From Polaribacter sp. (GTDB lineage: Bacteria; Bacteroidota; Bacteroidia; Flavobacteriales; Flavobacteriaceae): 35,537 nucleotides of DNA. Positions 1 through 9,199 of this stretch are shown here, in pieces. How positions within the stretch are numbered: position 1 is the first letter of the stretch; each line of letters starts with the position of its first letter. Below the pieces are notes generated by a model. That model searched no databases. It was not told the DNA's origin and worked only from the letters and a program-made list of their open reading frames with translations. A program made the position numbers and the translations under genes. The stretch is from NCBI GenBank assembly GCA_029248845.1, contig JAQWIO010000124.1, positions 1-35,537 of the forward strand, read 5' to 3'.

Positions 1-824
1 GAAACAATCTCTGTTTCTTTATTTTCTCCAGGCCATGCTGAACCAAATTTAATTTTTAATAATTCGGCCTGTTTTTCTATAATTGAACACCCTTCTTTAA
101 TATCATCTGTTATTACATTTCCACCAAAAGGAACTACAGCTGTATGTCTAATGATACCGTCTTTAAAAATAGCTAAATCTGTTGTACCGCCACCGATATC
201 AATCAAGGCTACTCCAGCTTCTTTTTCTTCTTGACTCAAAACAGCAGATGCAGATGCTAAAGGCTCTAGGGTAATTTCATTAAGATTTAAACCAGCACTT
301 TTTACACAACGTCCAATGTTTCTAATGGAAGAAACTTGCCCAACAACTACATGAAAATTTGCTTCTAAACGCCCCCCATACATTCCGATAGGCTCTTTAA
401 TATCTGCTTGAGAATCAACTTTAAATTCTTGTGGCAACACATGAATAATTTCTTCTCCGGGCAACATGACTAATTTGTGAACTTGATTAACTAAATTTTC
501 AATATCATTTTCATCAATAACTTCATCGGCGTTATTTCTTGTAATATAATCGCTATGATGTAAACTACGAATATGTTGACCTGCAATACCAACAACAACT
601 TCTTCTATCTTAAGTCCAGAAACACTTTCTGCCTCGTCAACAGCTTGCTGTATAGATTGAATAGTTTGCGTAATATTACTCACTACTCCACGTTTTACTC
701 CTAAACTTTTTGCTTTCCCGATGCCAACAACCTCAATCTTATCATATTCGTTTTTACGACCAATCATGGCAACTATTTTGGTGGTACCAATATCTAAACC
801 AACAGCTATTTTATTATTTTCCAT
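1..824 (-). CDS. ftsA: Cell division protein FtsA (3' end cut off by window edge)
   Basis: Actin-like ATPase that tethers FtsZ filaments to the membrane and recruits later divisome proteins. Reading the minus strand from an ATG at 824 gives MENNKIAVGLDIGTTKIVAM, with the phosphate-1 motif DIGTTK near residue 10 and a second nucleotide-binding motif DIGGGTTDLAIF near residue 215. The frame stays open to base 1, giving about 274 residues; complete homologues are usually over 400, so the C-terminal third including the membrane-targeting helix lies outside. It follows ftsQ after 6 bases, the usual order in the division cluster, and ftsZ would be expected next beyond the left edge. The family call is firm; only completeness is unknown. 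Confidence 0.96.
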   Translation of the reverse strand, partial: MENNKIAVGLDIGTTKIVAMIGRKNEYDKIEVVGIGKAKSLGVKRGVVSNITQTIQSIQQAVDEAESVSGLKIEEVVVGIAGQHIRSLHHSDYITRNNADEVIDENDIENLVNQVHKLVMLPGEEIIHVLPQEFKVDSQADIKEPIGMYGGRLEANFHVVVGQVSSIRNIGRCVKSAGLNLNEITLEPLASASAVLSQEEKEAGVALIDIGGGTTDLAIFKDGIIRHTAVVPFGGNVITDDIKEGCSIIEKQAELLKIKFGSAWPGENKETEIV

Positions 825-830
825 TTTGAT

Positions 831-1556
831 TTACTTTGTGCACACAACTTGGTTGTGATATTTTACATTAATCGTTTTATAATTTTGAATTGTTTTATCT
901 TCAAATGTTTTATTATAAAACGCTTTTAGCTTCTTAAATTTCAAGTCGATTTCAGTTAATTTTCCAAAATCAATTTTATAATTTCCACTTCTTACTGAAA
1001 ATTGATACTCATCGTCGGCAGATTTTTCAATTCCTACAACTTCTTTTTGCAAAAAATCATCCTCTAAAATGAGGGATATTAAAGGCATTATTTTATCAAT
1101 ATCTTCATCACTTTCAACCCCTAAAACCAACATTACTCGTGCGGAATAATTATCAGACAAAGGAACTTTTACTCCTTGTTTATCAACATAATAAGAACTC
1201 TCTTCCTGTAAAATTCTCGCAACAGGTGTTCGTTGTTTAACAATAGTTTTCAATGATCCTGTAATCGATAAAAACACAGACGCATTTTCTACATAAGGGT
1301 TTTCAGATACTAAACTTTCTAATCTGTATAAATCTATTACAGATTTCGCTTGGTTTTTCACACTTGTATCATTTTGTATTAACAATTTATTAACCATAGA
1401 ATGAGTCAAAAAATGATTGTCTCCAACTTCAAATTCGATAACAACTTCCTTTACAATTTTAGTCAAATTTCTATTCAATGAAAAAGAATATAAAAAGCCT
1501 AAAACACTTATCAATAATAAGAACACTATATATTTCAAGAACTTAGTAAACATCAT
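831..1556 (-). CDS. ftsQ: Cell division protein FtsQ/DivIB
   Basis: Bitopic divisome protein linking early division proteins to the FtsW/FtsI septal synthase. The 241-residue product has a short cytoplasmic start, one membrane segment at about residues 7-25 (KYIVFLLLISVLGFLYSF), then a periplasmic part fitting the POTRA and beta domains of FtsQ, including the family-like stretch LESLVSENPYVENASVFLS near residues 79-97. Sequence conservation in this family is low, so the call leans on topology, size and position between murC and ftsA. The start overlaps the 3' end of murC by 14 bases, implying coupled translation. A second Met directly follows the first, so the start could be one codon later. 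Confidence 0.9.
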   Translation of the reverse strand: MMFTKFLKYIVFLLLISVLGFLYSFSLNRNLTKIVKEVVIEFEVGDNHFLTHSMVNKLLIQNDTSVKNQAKSVIDLYRLESLVSENPYVENASVFLSITGSLKTIVKQRTPVARILQEESSYYVDKQGVKVPLSDNYSARVMLVLGVESDEDIDKIMPLISLILEDDFLQKEVVGIEKSADDEYQFSVRSGNYKIDFGKLTEIDLKFKKLKAFYNKTFEDKTIQNYKTINVKYHNQVVCTK

Positions 1557-2898
1557 TTCCTATTGTTTTTAAAAGTTTATTTGTAAGGTCATTAACCAGT
1601 ACTCCTATATCTCCTGCTCCTAAAACTGTAACTACTTTTGCTGATGAATTTTTAATATCTTTTACTAAATTATTTTTTTTTGTTAATTTTTTATTCTTGC
1701 AAGTAATTTTATCAAACAACAATTCAGAATTGACTCCAGAGATAGGTACCTCTCTAGCTGGGTAAATATCTAATAATAAAACTTCATCAAACTTAGACAA
1801 GGCAATTGCAAAATCATCTAAAAAATCTCTTGTTCTTGAAAATAAATGTGGCTGAAAAACAACCAATACATTTTCATTAGGATACATTTCTCGTACAGAA
1901 CGCTCCACTGCATTTATTTCTGTAGGATGATGTGCATAATCATCAATTAATACAAGATTTTCGGTTTTAATTTTATATGTAAACCGACGCTTTACTCCTT
2001 TAAAAGAAGATAACCGTTTTTTAATAGTTTCTAACGAAATCCCATAACTATCTGCCATTGCAAATGCCGCCAAAGTATTCATCACATTATGTTGGCCAGG
2101 TAAATGAACCTCAATATTTTTAATTTCTGATGAAGGTGTTTTTACATCAAAACTATATTTTCCACTTTCTACTTTTAAATTTAATGCTTCATAATCTGCA
2201 GGTTCATTAACTGCATAGGTTAGTCCTTTCAAAGGCAAACCTTTTGCTATGATTAATGTTTCCGATATTTTGTTTGAAAATTCGATAAAAGACTCATTCA
2301 ATGCTGCTGCATCTCCATAAATATCTAAATGATCTGCGTCCATAGAGGTTATACAGGCAATATTTGGACTCAACTTTAAGAAAGATCTATCAAACTCATC
2401 AGCTTCAACTACACTAATTTTGTCCGCACCTAGAATTAAATTTGAATTGTAATTTTCTGAAATCCCTCCTAAGAAAGAAGTTGCATTTACTTCAGCCATA
2501 ATATGTCCCAAAATAGACGAGGTTGTTGTTTTTCCGTGCGTACCCGCAACTGCAAAACAAAAAGTAGTTTCAGTTATTTTTCCTAAAACTTCAGATCTTT
2601 TTAAAACCGTAAAATTATGTTCTAAGAAATAAGTTAACACCCTGTTATTTTTTGGAATAGCTGGTGTATACACAATCAACGTTTCCTCTTTTTTTAAAAA
2701 AGAGAGTGGTATCTTTTTTAAGTCATCTTCAAAATGAACTTTAACCCCAAGCTTCTCTAAATCTTTTGTAATTTGAGACGGTGTTTTATCATAACCGGCA
2801 ACTTGTTTTTTATTAGATGCAAAATAACGAGCAATAGCACTCATTCCAATGCCTCCAATACCAACAAAATAAACCTGATGTATCTCTTTTAAATTCAC
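1543..2898 (-). CDS. murC: UDP-N-acetylmuramate--L-alanine ligase MurC
   Basis: Cytoplasmic ATP-dependent ligase that adds L-alanine to UDP-MurNAc, the first peptide step of peptidoglycan precursor synthesis. The 451 residues show the N-terminal UDP-binding glycine-rich loop GIGGIGMSAIA near residues 13-23, the Mur ligase ATP-binding motif GTHGKTT at 119-125, an EADEFDRSF metal/substrate region, and DDYAHHPTEI in the C-terminal domain, all typical of MurC. Length is normal. Its start overlaps the murG stop by 4 bases and its end overlaps ftsQ, so it sits inside the dcw transcription unit. Confidence 0.97.
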   Translation of the reverse strand: MNLKEIHQVYFVGIGGIGMSAIARYFASNKKQVAGYDKTPSQITKDLEKLGVKVHFEDDLKKIPLSFLKKEETLIVYTPAIPKNNRVLTYFLEHNFTVLKRSEVLGKITETTFCFAVAGTHGKTTTSSILGHIMAEVNATSFLGGISENYNSNLILGADKISVVEADEFDRSFLKLSPNIACITSMDADHLDIYGDAAALNESFIEFSNKISETLIIAKGLPLKGLTYAVNEPADYEALNLKVESGKYSFDVKTPSSEIKNIEVHLPGQHNVMNTLAAFAMADSYGISLETIKKRLSSFKGVKRRFTYKIKTENLVLIDDYAHHPTEINAVERSVREMYPNENVLVVFQPHLFSRTRDFLDDFAIALSKFDEVLLLDIYPAREVPISGVNSELLFDKITCKNKKLTKKNNLVKDIKNSSAKVVTVLGAGDIGVLVNDLTNKLLKTIGNDVY

Positions 2899-3989
2899 TT
2901 TTTTAACAATTGTTCTATCTCGTTAACAATATCTGTCGTTGCTCCTGGAAGGGCCAGTTCGTTTATATTTTCTGACATATGCTCTTGTTTTCCCCTGTCT
3001 TTTAACAAGGTTTCAAAAACAATAGAAAATGTTTCTAACTCATTTTCACTTAATAAAATAGCACCATGCTGGTCTGCAATTGCTTTTGCGTTTTTAGTTT
3101 GATGATCTTCTGCCACATTTGGAGAAGGAATAAAAATAACTGGTTTTCCTACGATACATAATTCAGAAACCGAGCTTGCACCCGCTCTAGAAATAATTAT
3201 ATCTGAAGCTGCATATGCAAAATCCATTCTGTTTAAAAACTGATGAACTTGAATATCGTCTGAAGTATTGTACTTTTTATATTCTTCATAATAGAGTTTT
3301 CCACATTGCCAAATAACCTGAACTTGTTGGTTTTTAAAAAAGTCTAAATTACTTTCAACTAATTGATTTATTTTTCTAGCTCCTAAACTTCCTCCTAAAA
3401 CTAAGATAGTTTTCTTGTTTTTATCTAAACTAAAAAAAGTTTTTCCTTCTTCTATTTTAGAATGAATGGATAACAAATCTTGACGTACAGGGTTTCCTGT
3501 TTTTACAATTTTCCCCAATGGGAAAAACCGCTCTAAATGGTCATAAGCAACACAAATTTTATCTGCCTTTTTACCCAACAGTTTGTTGGTAATTCCTGGA
3601 TACGAATTCTGTTCTTGAATTAAAGTTGGAACTCCCTTTCTATTTGCCATAATTAATGTTGGCCCACTTGCAAAACCACCTGTACCAATTGCGATGTCTG
3701 GCTTAAAATTTTTAATTATTTTTGAGGCATTCCATAAACTATTGAGCATTTTAAAAGGAAAGGATAAATTATCAATTGTTAATTTTCTTTGAATACCAGA
3801 GATCCACAATCCTTTAATTGCATAACCCGCTTGTGGAACTTTTTCCATTTCCATTTTATTTTTTGCACCTACAAAAAGAAAATTAGCCTCTGGATAACGC
3901 AACTTTAATTCGTTTGCAATTGCAATTGCAGGGTAAATATGACCTCCTGTTCCTCCACCAGAAATTAAAATATTAATCGATTGTTTCAT
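2895..3989 (-). CDS. murG: Lipid II synthase MurG (undecaprenyl-PP-MurNAc-pentapeptide GlcNAc transferase)
   Basis: Peripheral membrane glycosyltransferase (GT28) that transfers GlcNAc from UDP-GlcNAc to lipid I to make lipid II on the inner face of the membrane. The 364 residues begin with the family signature GGGTGGHIYPA near residues 11-21 and contain GTGGFASGP, QEQNSYPG, GGSLGAR, and the C-terminal UDP-GlcNAc site region ISRAGASSVSEL followed by PSPNVAEDHQTKNA. Length is typical. It overlaps ftsW by 17 bases upstream and murC by 4 bases downstream, consistent with translational coupling in the cluster. Confidence 0.97.
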   Translation of the reverse strand: MKQSINILISGGGTGGHIYPAIAIANELKLRYPEANFLFVGAKNKMEMEKVPQAGYAIKGLWISGIQRKLTIDNLSFPFKMLNSLWNASKIIKNFKPDIAIGTGGFASGPTLIMANRKGVPTLIQEQNSYPGITNKLLGKKADKICVAYDHLERFFPLGKIVKTGNPVRQDLLSIHSKIEEGKTFFSLDKNKKTILVLGGSLGARKINQLVESNLDFFKNQQVQVIWQCGKLYYEEYKKYNTSDDIQVHQFLNRMDFAYAASDIIISRAGASSVSELCIVGKPVIFIPSPNVAEDHQTKNAKAIADQHGAILLSENELETFSIVFETLLKDRGKQEHMSENINELALPGATTDIVNEIEQLLKK

Positions 3990-5157
3990 GAAGTATATCT
4001 AAAGGGTTATCATCTAAAATATCGTATTCTGTTTCCTCTTTTGAGGCGCTTACACTTAGAATTATTCCCAATGCAAAACAAGTCATCCAAATAGAAGTAC
4101 CTCCACTACTAATTAGTGGTAAGGTTTGTCCTGTAACTGGAAATAAATTGCTGGCAACAGCCATATTAATAATTGCCTGAAAAACAATTGGCACACCCAC
4201 ACCTAGAACTAACAATGCGCCAAAAATTGTAGTTGTTTTATTAATAACCACAAAAATTCTAAACAGTAATAAAAAATAAATAAACACAATAACAAAACCT
4301 CCAAGCAAACCATATTCCTCTACAATAATTGCAAAAATAAAATCGGATGTAGATTGAGGTAAAAAGTTCTTTTGCACACTTTTTCCTGGACCAACTCCAA
4401 AAATTCCTCCAGTAGCAATTGCAATCTTCGCTTTTTCAACCTGATATGCATCTTTACCTCCTTCTTTAGAAAAGTTTTCTATTCTACTTTCCCAGGTTTG
4501 AACTCTATTTGGCATTGCATCGGGAAAAGCTTTTACTGTCAGAATAAAAATTGAAAGCAGTAAAATACCTGCCCCTAAAATAAATGCTAGATATTTAATT
4601 GGATATCCACCTATAAACATCATCATTAAAATCATTACAAAAATGATTGCAGTCGTAGAAAAATTTGCTGGCAATATCAACAATAGAATAAGAGTAACAG
4701 GAAGCCAAAGCTGCAATACACTTTCTTTAAAATTAATAGCCTTTTCTTTATTCTTTGCTAAATACCTTGCTACATAAATCATTAAAACCAAACCTGCTAA
4801 GGTTGAGGTTTGAAAACCAATTCCTCCTATTCGAATCCATCGACTAGCGTTTGCACCACCAATCGTAGTTCCTTGTGCCAAGGTAAAAATCAATAAAACA
4901 GCAACAACAGGAAGCATTAAAACAGACCCTCCAGAAAAATACCTATATGGCACTTTATGAACACCATAAATAACAGCAAATCCCATAATTAGAAGAACAA
5001 TGTGCTTTACTAGATGACCTAAAGTAGAACCAGAGCCTACAACATACACCAAGTTTGTACTTGCACTGTAAACAGGCATAAATGAAAATATTGCTAAAAC
5101 AGCAACAATTGCCCAAATGGTTTTATCTCCTTGTATATGTTGTAAAATCGTTTTCAT
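3973..5157 (-). CDS. ftsW: Septal peptidoglycan glycosyltransferase FtsW (SEDS family)
   Basis: Polytopic SEDS protein that polymerises lipid II at the septum together with the transpeptidase FtsI. The 394-residue protein has about ten hydrophobic segments and the SEDS signatures FGVGPGKS around residue 254 and TGQTLPLISSGGTS around residues 342-355; an ARWI-like pattern (ASRWIRIGG) lies near residue 105. A cytoplasmic acidic tail (EETEYDILDDNPLD) closes the protein. Size and position between murD and murG identify FtsW rather than RodA. It lies 10 bases after murD. Confidence 0.96.
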   Translation of the reverse strand: MKTILQHIQGDKTIWAIVAVLAIFSFMPVYSASTNLVYVVGSGSTLGHLVKHIVLLIMGFAVIYGVHKVPYRYFSGGSVLMLPVVAVLLIFTLAQGTTIGGANASRWIRIGGIGFQTSTLAGLVLMIYVARYLAKNKEKAINFKESVLQLWLPVTLILLLILPANFSTTAIIFVMILMMMFIGGYPIKYLAFILGAGILLLSIFILTVKAFPDAMPNRVQTWESRIENFSKEGGKDAYQVEKAKIAIATGGIFGVGPGKSVQKNFLPQSTSDFIFAIIVEEYGLLGGFVIVFIYFLLLFRIFVVINKTTTIFGALLVLGVGVPIVFQAIINMAVASNLFPVTGQTLPLISSGGTSIWMTCFALGIILSVSASKEETEYDILDDNPLDILHETID

Positions 5158-5167
5158 GAAATTTTTG

Positions 5168-6502
5168 TTATAAACTTCTTACTGCTCTTTTAAATTGACG
5201 GCCTCTATCTTCATAGCTCTCGAACAAATCAAAACTTGCACAAGCTGGAGAGAGCAAAACCACTTCACCTCTTTCTGACAACTTATGTGAGACTTTCACA
5301 GCCTCTTCGGCTCCTGCAGTTTCAACAATAACATCAACTACATTACCAAACATATTTTTAATTTTTACATTATCAAGACCCAAACAAACAATGGCTTTTA
5401 CTTTTTCTCTTACCAATGGTAATAAATCGCTGTAATCATTTCCTTTATCAACTCCTCCAACAATCCAAACTGTAGACTTGTCCATACATTCTAACGCATA
5501 AAATGTTGCATTTACATTGGTTGCTTTAGAGTCGTTTATATACTCTACACCCTTAATTTTAGCTACATTTTCTAAACGGTGCTCAACACCTTCAAAGTCT
5601 TCTAAACTTTCTTTTATTGTTTGCTTTCGTAGCTTTAATAATTTTGCAGCCATTATTGCTGCCATTGCATTTTTAGTATTGTGTTTTCCCTTAACTGATA
5701 AAGTTGATAATGGCATAGTAAATATTTCTTTATTTATTTTGATGATTATAGTATTGTCTTTTAAATAGGCTCCGTATTCTAATTTTTTTTCAATTGAAAA
5801 TGGAACTAATCTTGCTTTGGTTTTGTTTTCTTCTAACCATTTATGAATCGCTGCATTGTCTGCGTCATAAATTAAATAATCGGTTGCATCTTGATTCATT
5901 GTTATTCTAAATTTTGACGCTATATACTTATCAAAGTCGTACTCATATCGATCTAAATGATCAGGAGTAATATTGGTTAAAATTGCAATATGACTTTTAA
6001 AATTTTGAATTCCGTCTAATTGAAAACTACTTAGTTCCAGAACATAATGTTCATGGGATTCTTCTGCTACTTGCTGAGCAAAACTGTGACCAATATTGCC
6101 TGCTAACCCAACATTTAAGTCTGCATTTTTTAAAATATGATGCAGTAATAAAGTTGTTGTCGTTTTACCATTTGAACCTGTGATCCCAATAATATTTGCA
6201 TTGGTATAGGAAGAAGCAAATTCAATTTCTGAAAGAATCGGAATCAACTTTTTCTTCAACTTTTGAACCAAAGCAACATGATCTGGAATTCCAGGGCTTT
6301 TCATCACTAGAGTAGCATTTAAAATGATACTTTCTGTATGATTCTTCTCCTCAAAATCTATCTTATTATGTAAAAGAACTTCTTTATATTTTTTTAAAAT
6401 TTCTCCTTTATCGGAGACAAAAACTTCATATCCTTTTTGCTTTCCTAAAAGTGCTGTTCCAACACCACTTTCACCTCCACCAAGAATTACCAGTTTTTTC
6501 AT
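5168..6502 (-). CDS. murD: UDP-N-acetylmuramoylalanine--D-glutamate ligase MurD
   Basis: Cytoplasmic Mur ligase that adds D-glutamate to UDP-MurNAc-L-Ala. The 444 residues contain an N-terminal glycine-rich loop LGGGESGVGTA (residues 7-17), the ATP-binding motif GSNGKTTTT at 109-117, TNITPDHLDRY in the central domain, and NDSKATN plus LSPACASFDLF in the C-terminal domain, the latter two being hallmarks of MurD. The ATG directly abuts the stop codon of mraY with no spacer. Length is normal for the family. Confidence 0.97.
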   Translation of the reverse strand: MKKLVILGGGESGVGTALLGKQKGYEVFVSDKGEILKKYKEVLLHNKIDFEEKNHTESIILNATLVMKSPGIPDHVALVQKLKKKLIPILSEIEFASSYTNANIIGITGSNGKTTTTLLLHHILKNADLNVGLAGNIGHSFAQQVAEESHEHYVLELSSFQLDGIQNFKSHIAILTNITPDHLDRYEYDFDKYIASKFRITMNQDATDYLIYDADNAAIHKWLEENKTKARLVPFSIEKKLEYGAYLKDNTIIIKINKEIFTMPLSTLSVKGKHNTKNAMAAIMAAKLLKLRKQTIKESLEDFEGVEHRLENVAKIKGVEYINDSKATNVNATFYALECMDKSTVWIVGGVDKGNDYSDLLPLVREKVKAIVCLGLDNVKIKNMFGNVVDVIVETAGAEEAVKVSHKLSERGEVVLLSPACASFDLFESYEDRGRQFKRAVRSL

Positions 6503-7729
6503 TTATCTTAATTTCAGGGTAACAATTGTGAATACTGCTAATAAAATCCCTATAATCCAAAATCTGACTACAATTTTACTTTCGTGATAACTCAACTTTT
6601 GGTAGTGGTGATGTAATGGTGCCATTCTAAACACCCTTCTTCCTTCACCAAACTTCTTCTTCGTGTACTTGAACCAAGAAACCTGAAGAATTACAGAAAG
6701 ATTTTCAACAACAAAAATCCCGGCTAAAATTGGCAACAGTAATTCTTTACGAATTGCTATAGCAATAACAGCTATAATTCCACCAATTGTGAGGCTTCCT
6801 GTATCTCCCATAAACACTTGTGCAGGAAATGTATTATACCAGAGAAATCCAATTAATGACCCTGCAAATGCTAAAATAAAAACCGTCATTTCTCCAGAAT
6901 TTGGGATGTACATTACGTCTAAATAATCTGCAAAATTGATATTCCCAGAAACCCATGCAAAAACGGCTAATGTTAGGACTATAATTGCAGAAGTACCTGC
7001 TGCCAGGCCATCTACCCCATCTGTTAGATTTGCTCCATTTGAAACTCCTGTTACAATAAAGACAGTAATAAAAATAAAAACTAACCAGCCATATTTTTCA
7101 TATCCTTCTCCTAAAAAATGCAACAATTTAGAATAGTCTAATTCATTGTCTTTCATGAAAGGAACCGTGGTTTTTGTTGACTTATGAGCTTCCCCAAAAA
7201 TATTTTTTCTTCCTTCACTGTTTTCAATTTGTTGTTCTTTTGGGAGCTTTTCTTTGATTGTTACACCATCATTAAAATAAAGCATCAAACCAACGATAAT
7301 TCCCAAACCGACTTGACCTAAAACTTTGAATTTCCCTTTCAATCCTTCTTTATCTTTTTTAAACACTTTTATATAATCATCTAGAAAGCCTATAAAGCCC
7401 ATCCAAACAGTAGTTATGACAAGAATTATTATATAAATATTATTTAATTTAGCTAATAAAAACACAGGTATTAAAGTCGCCAAAATGATGATAATTCCTC
7501 CCATAGTTGGAGTCCCTGATTTTTGAACTTGCCCCTCTAGGCCTAAGTCTCTAATAGACTCTCCTACTTGTAGTCTTTGTAAAAAACAAATAATTCTCTT
7601 ACCGAAAATAGCAGAAATTAATAATGACAAAATAAATGCTGCAGCTGCTCTAAATGTGATAAATTGAAATACACTGGCTCCTGGAAAACTAAATTGACTT
7701 TCTAAATATTCGAATAAATAATACAGCAT
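6503..7729 (-). CDS. mraY: Phospho-MurNAc-pentapeptide transferase MraY
   Basis: Integral membrane enzyme that transfers phospho-MurNAc-pentapeptide from UDP to undecaprenyl phosphate, giving lipid I. The product has about ten membrane segments and MraY motifs: GTPTMGG near residue 72, FLDDYIKV around 115, NLTDGVDGLAAG around 234-245, FMGDTGSL in the later loop, and the C-terminal HHHYQK motif. At 408 residues it is longer than proteobacterial MraY (about 360); the extra is a hydrophilic stretch around residues 163-200 between membrane segments, a size common in Bacteroidota homologues. Spacing is 2 bases to murE upstream and 0 to murD downstream. Confidence 0.97.
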   Translation of the reverse strand: MLYYLFEYLESQFSFPGASVFQFITFRAAAAFILSLLISAIFGKRIICFLQRLQVGESIRDLGLEGQVQKSGTPTMGGIIIILATLIPVFLLAKLNNIYIIILVITTVWMGFIGFLDDYIKVFKKDKEGLKGKFKVLGQVGLGIIVGLMLYFNDGVTIKEKLPKEQQIENSEGRKNIFGEAHKSTKTTVPFMKDNELDYSKLLHFLGEGYEKYGWLVFIFITVFIVTGVSNGANLTDGVDGLAAGTSAIIVLTLAVFAWVSGNINFADYLDVMYIPNSGEMTVFILAFAGSLIGFLWYNTFPAQVFMGDTGSLTIGGIIAVIAIAIRKELLLPILAGIFVVENLSVILQVSWFKYTKKKFGEGRRVFRMAPLHHHYQKLSYHESKIVVRFWIIGILLAVFTIVTLKLR

Positions 7730-7731
7730 TT

Positions 7732-9198
7732 TTAGTTGTTTTTTAATTGATTGAAACAGATTTTAACTTCCTCTAAATCATCAAAATGAGATCTAACTCC
7801 ATTTATTTCTTGATAATTTTCATGTCCTTTTCCTGCAATTAATATGATATCTCCACGTTCAGAAAATTTACAGGCCGTTTTTATTGCCTGTCTTCTGTCT
7901 AAAATTGACAGCGTTTTTTTATAGTTTTCAGAGGCAATACCCATTTCCATTTCATCAATTATTGTTTGTGGATTTTCTGTTCTTGGATTGTCTGAAGTTA
8001 AAATCGATTGATCACTTAATTGTGAGGCAATATGAGCAATTTTTGGTCTTTTGGCTTTATCTCGATCTCCACCACAACCGACAACTGCAATCAATTTTTC
8101 ACTACCTTTTCTAATATCATTAATCGTTTCCAATACATTCATTAGTGCGTCAGGAGTATGCGCATAATCTATAATTGCTGTAACACCACCCTCAGAAATA
8201 ATAGATTCAAAACGACCACTTACATTTTCTAACTGACTGATAATTGTTAGTATTTCTAATTTTTCTAGGCCTAATAATTCTGCAACGGCAAAAATTGCTA
8301 CTAAATTAGAAGCATTAAATTGACCAATTAATTTTGTCCAAACTTCTGTTTCGTTAATTTTCAATAATGTGCCAGAAAATTGCTTCTCTAAAATTTTAGC
8401 TTTGTAATCTGCTATCGTTGTTAACGCGTAGGTTTTCTTTTTTGCCTTTGTATTTTGCAACATAAAGTTGCCATTTTTATCATCTAAATTTGTAAGTGCA
8501 AAAGCAGATTTAGATAAAGAATCAAAAAAAGATTTTTTTACATCTCTATACGCTGCAAAAGTCTCATGGTAATCTAGATGATCATGAGATAAATTGGTAA
8601 AAACTCCTCCAATAAAAGTTAACCCAGCTGTTCTTTTTTGATGAATTCCATGAGAACTCACTTCCATAAAACAGTAATCCACATCAGCATGAATCATTTT
8701 ATCTAAATAATAATTAATAGTTATAGAATCTGGAGTTGTATGTGTGGCCTTAAATTCGATTTCATCTACCATGATTTTAACAGTAGACAACAATCCAACT
8801 TTATAGCCTGCTTTTTTAAATAATTGATACAACAATGATGCTATCGTAGTTTTACCATTTGTTCCAGTGACACCCACTAAAGGTAATTTCTTAGATGGAT
8901 TACTGTAAAAATTAGCTGCCATAATAGCCAATGCTGAATTAACACAAGGAACCTGAACATAGGTAACCCCTTGTTTTTTGTCTTCTAATAAATCTTCACA
9001 AATGACAGCTATTGCTCCCAACTCTATTGCTTTATTTATAAACAAGTGACCATCAACATTACTTCCTTTTTGAGCTATAAAAACGGTTCCTTTTTCAACC
9101 TTTCTAGAATCAAAAACAATATTATTAATCTCAATATTTGTCAACCCAAAAACTTGATGAATAGTAACCCTATATAATATGTCTTTTAAATTTTTCAG
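7732..9198 (-). CDS. murE: UDP-MurNAc-tripeptide synthetase MurE (meso-DAP adding), probable CTG start
   Basis: Cytoplasmic Mur ligase that adds meso-diaminopimelate to UDP-MurNAc-L-Ala-D-Glu. Numbered from the CTG, the ATP motif GTNGKTT is at 112-118 and DNPR at 403-406; DNPR is the recognised meso-DAP specificity motif. The frame has no ATG near its 5' end. A TTG at 9144 gives 470 residues but removes LKNLKDILYRVTIHQVFG, which matches the conserved beginning of Bacteroidota MurE (usually MxxLKDILYxV). The first codon of that stretch is CTG at 9198, one base after the ftsI stop, giving 488 residues, close to the usual length. Family is firm; the CTG start is inference, with TTG 9144 as the fallback. 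Confidence 0.93.
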   Translation of the reverse strand: MKNLKDILYRVTIHQVFGLTNIEINNIVFDSRKVEKGTVFIAQKGSNVDGHLFINKAIELGAIAVICEDLLEDKKQGVTYVQVPCVNSALAIMAANFYSNPSKKLPLVGVTGTNGKTTIASLLYQLFKKAGYKVGLLSTVKIMVDEIEFKATHTTPDSITINYYLDKMIHADVDYCFMEVSSHGIHQKRTAGLTFIGGVFTNLSHDHLDYHETFAAYRDVKKSFFDSLSKSAFALTNLDDKNGNFMLQNTKAKKKTYALTTIADYKAKILEKQFSGTLLKINETEVWTKLIGQFNASNLVAIFAVAELLGLEKLEILTIISQLENVSGRFESIISEGGVTAIIDYAHTPDALMNVLETINDIRKGSEKLIAVVGCGGDRDKAKRPKIAHIASQLSDQSILTSDNPRTENPQTIIDEMEMGIASENYKKTLSILDRRQAIKTACKFSERGDIILIAGKGHENYQEINGVRSHFDDLEEVKICFNQLKNN

Positions 9199-9199
9199 G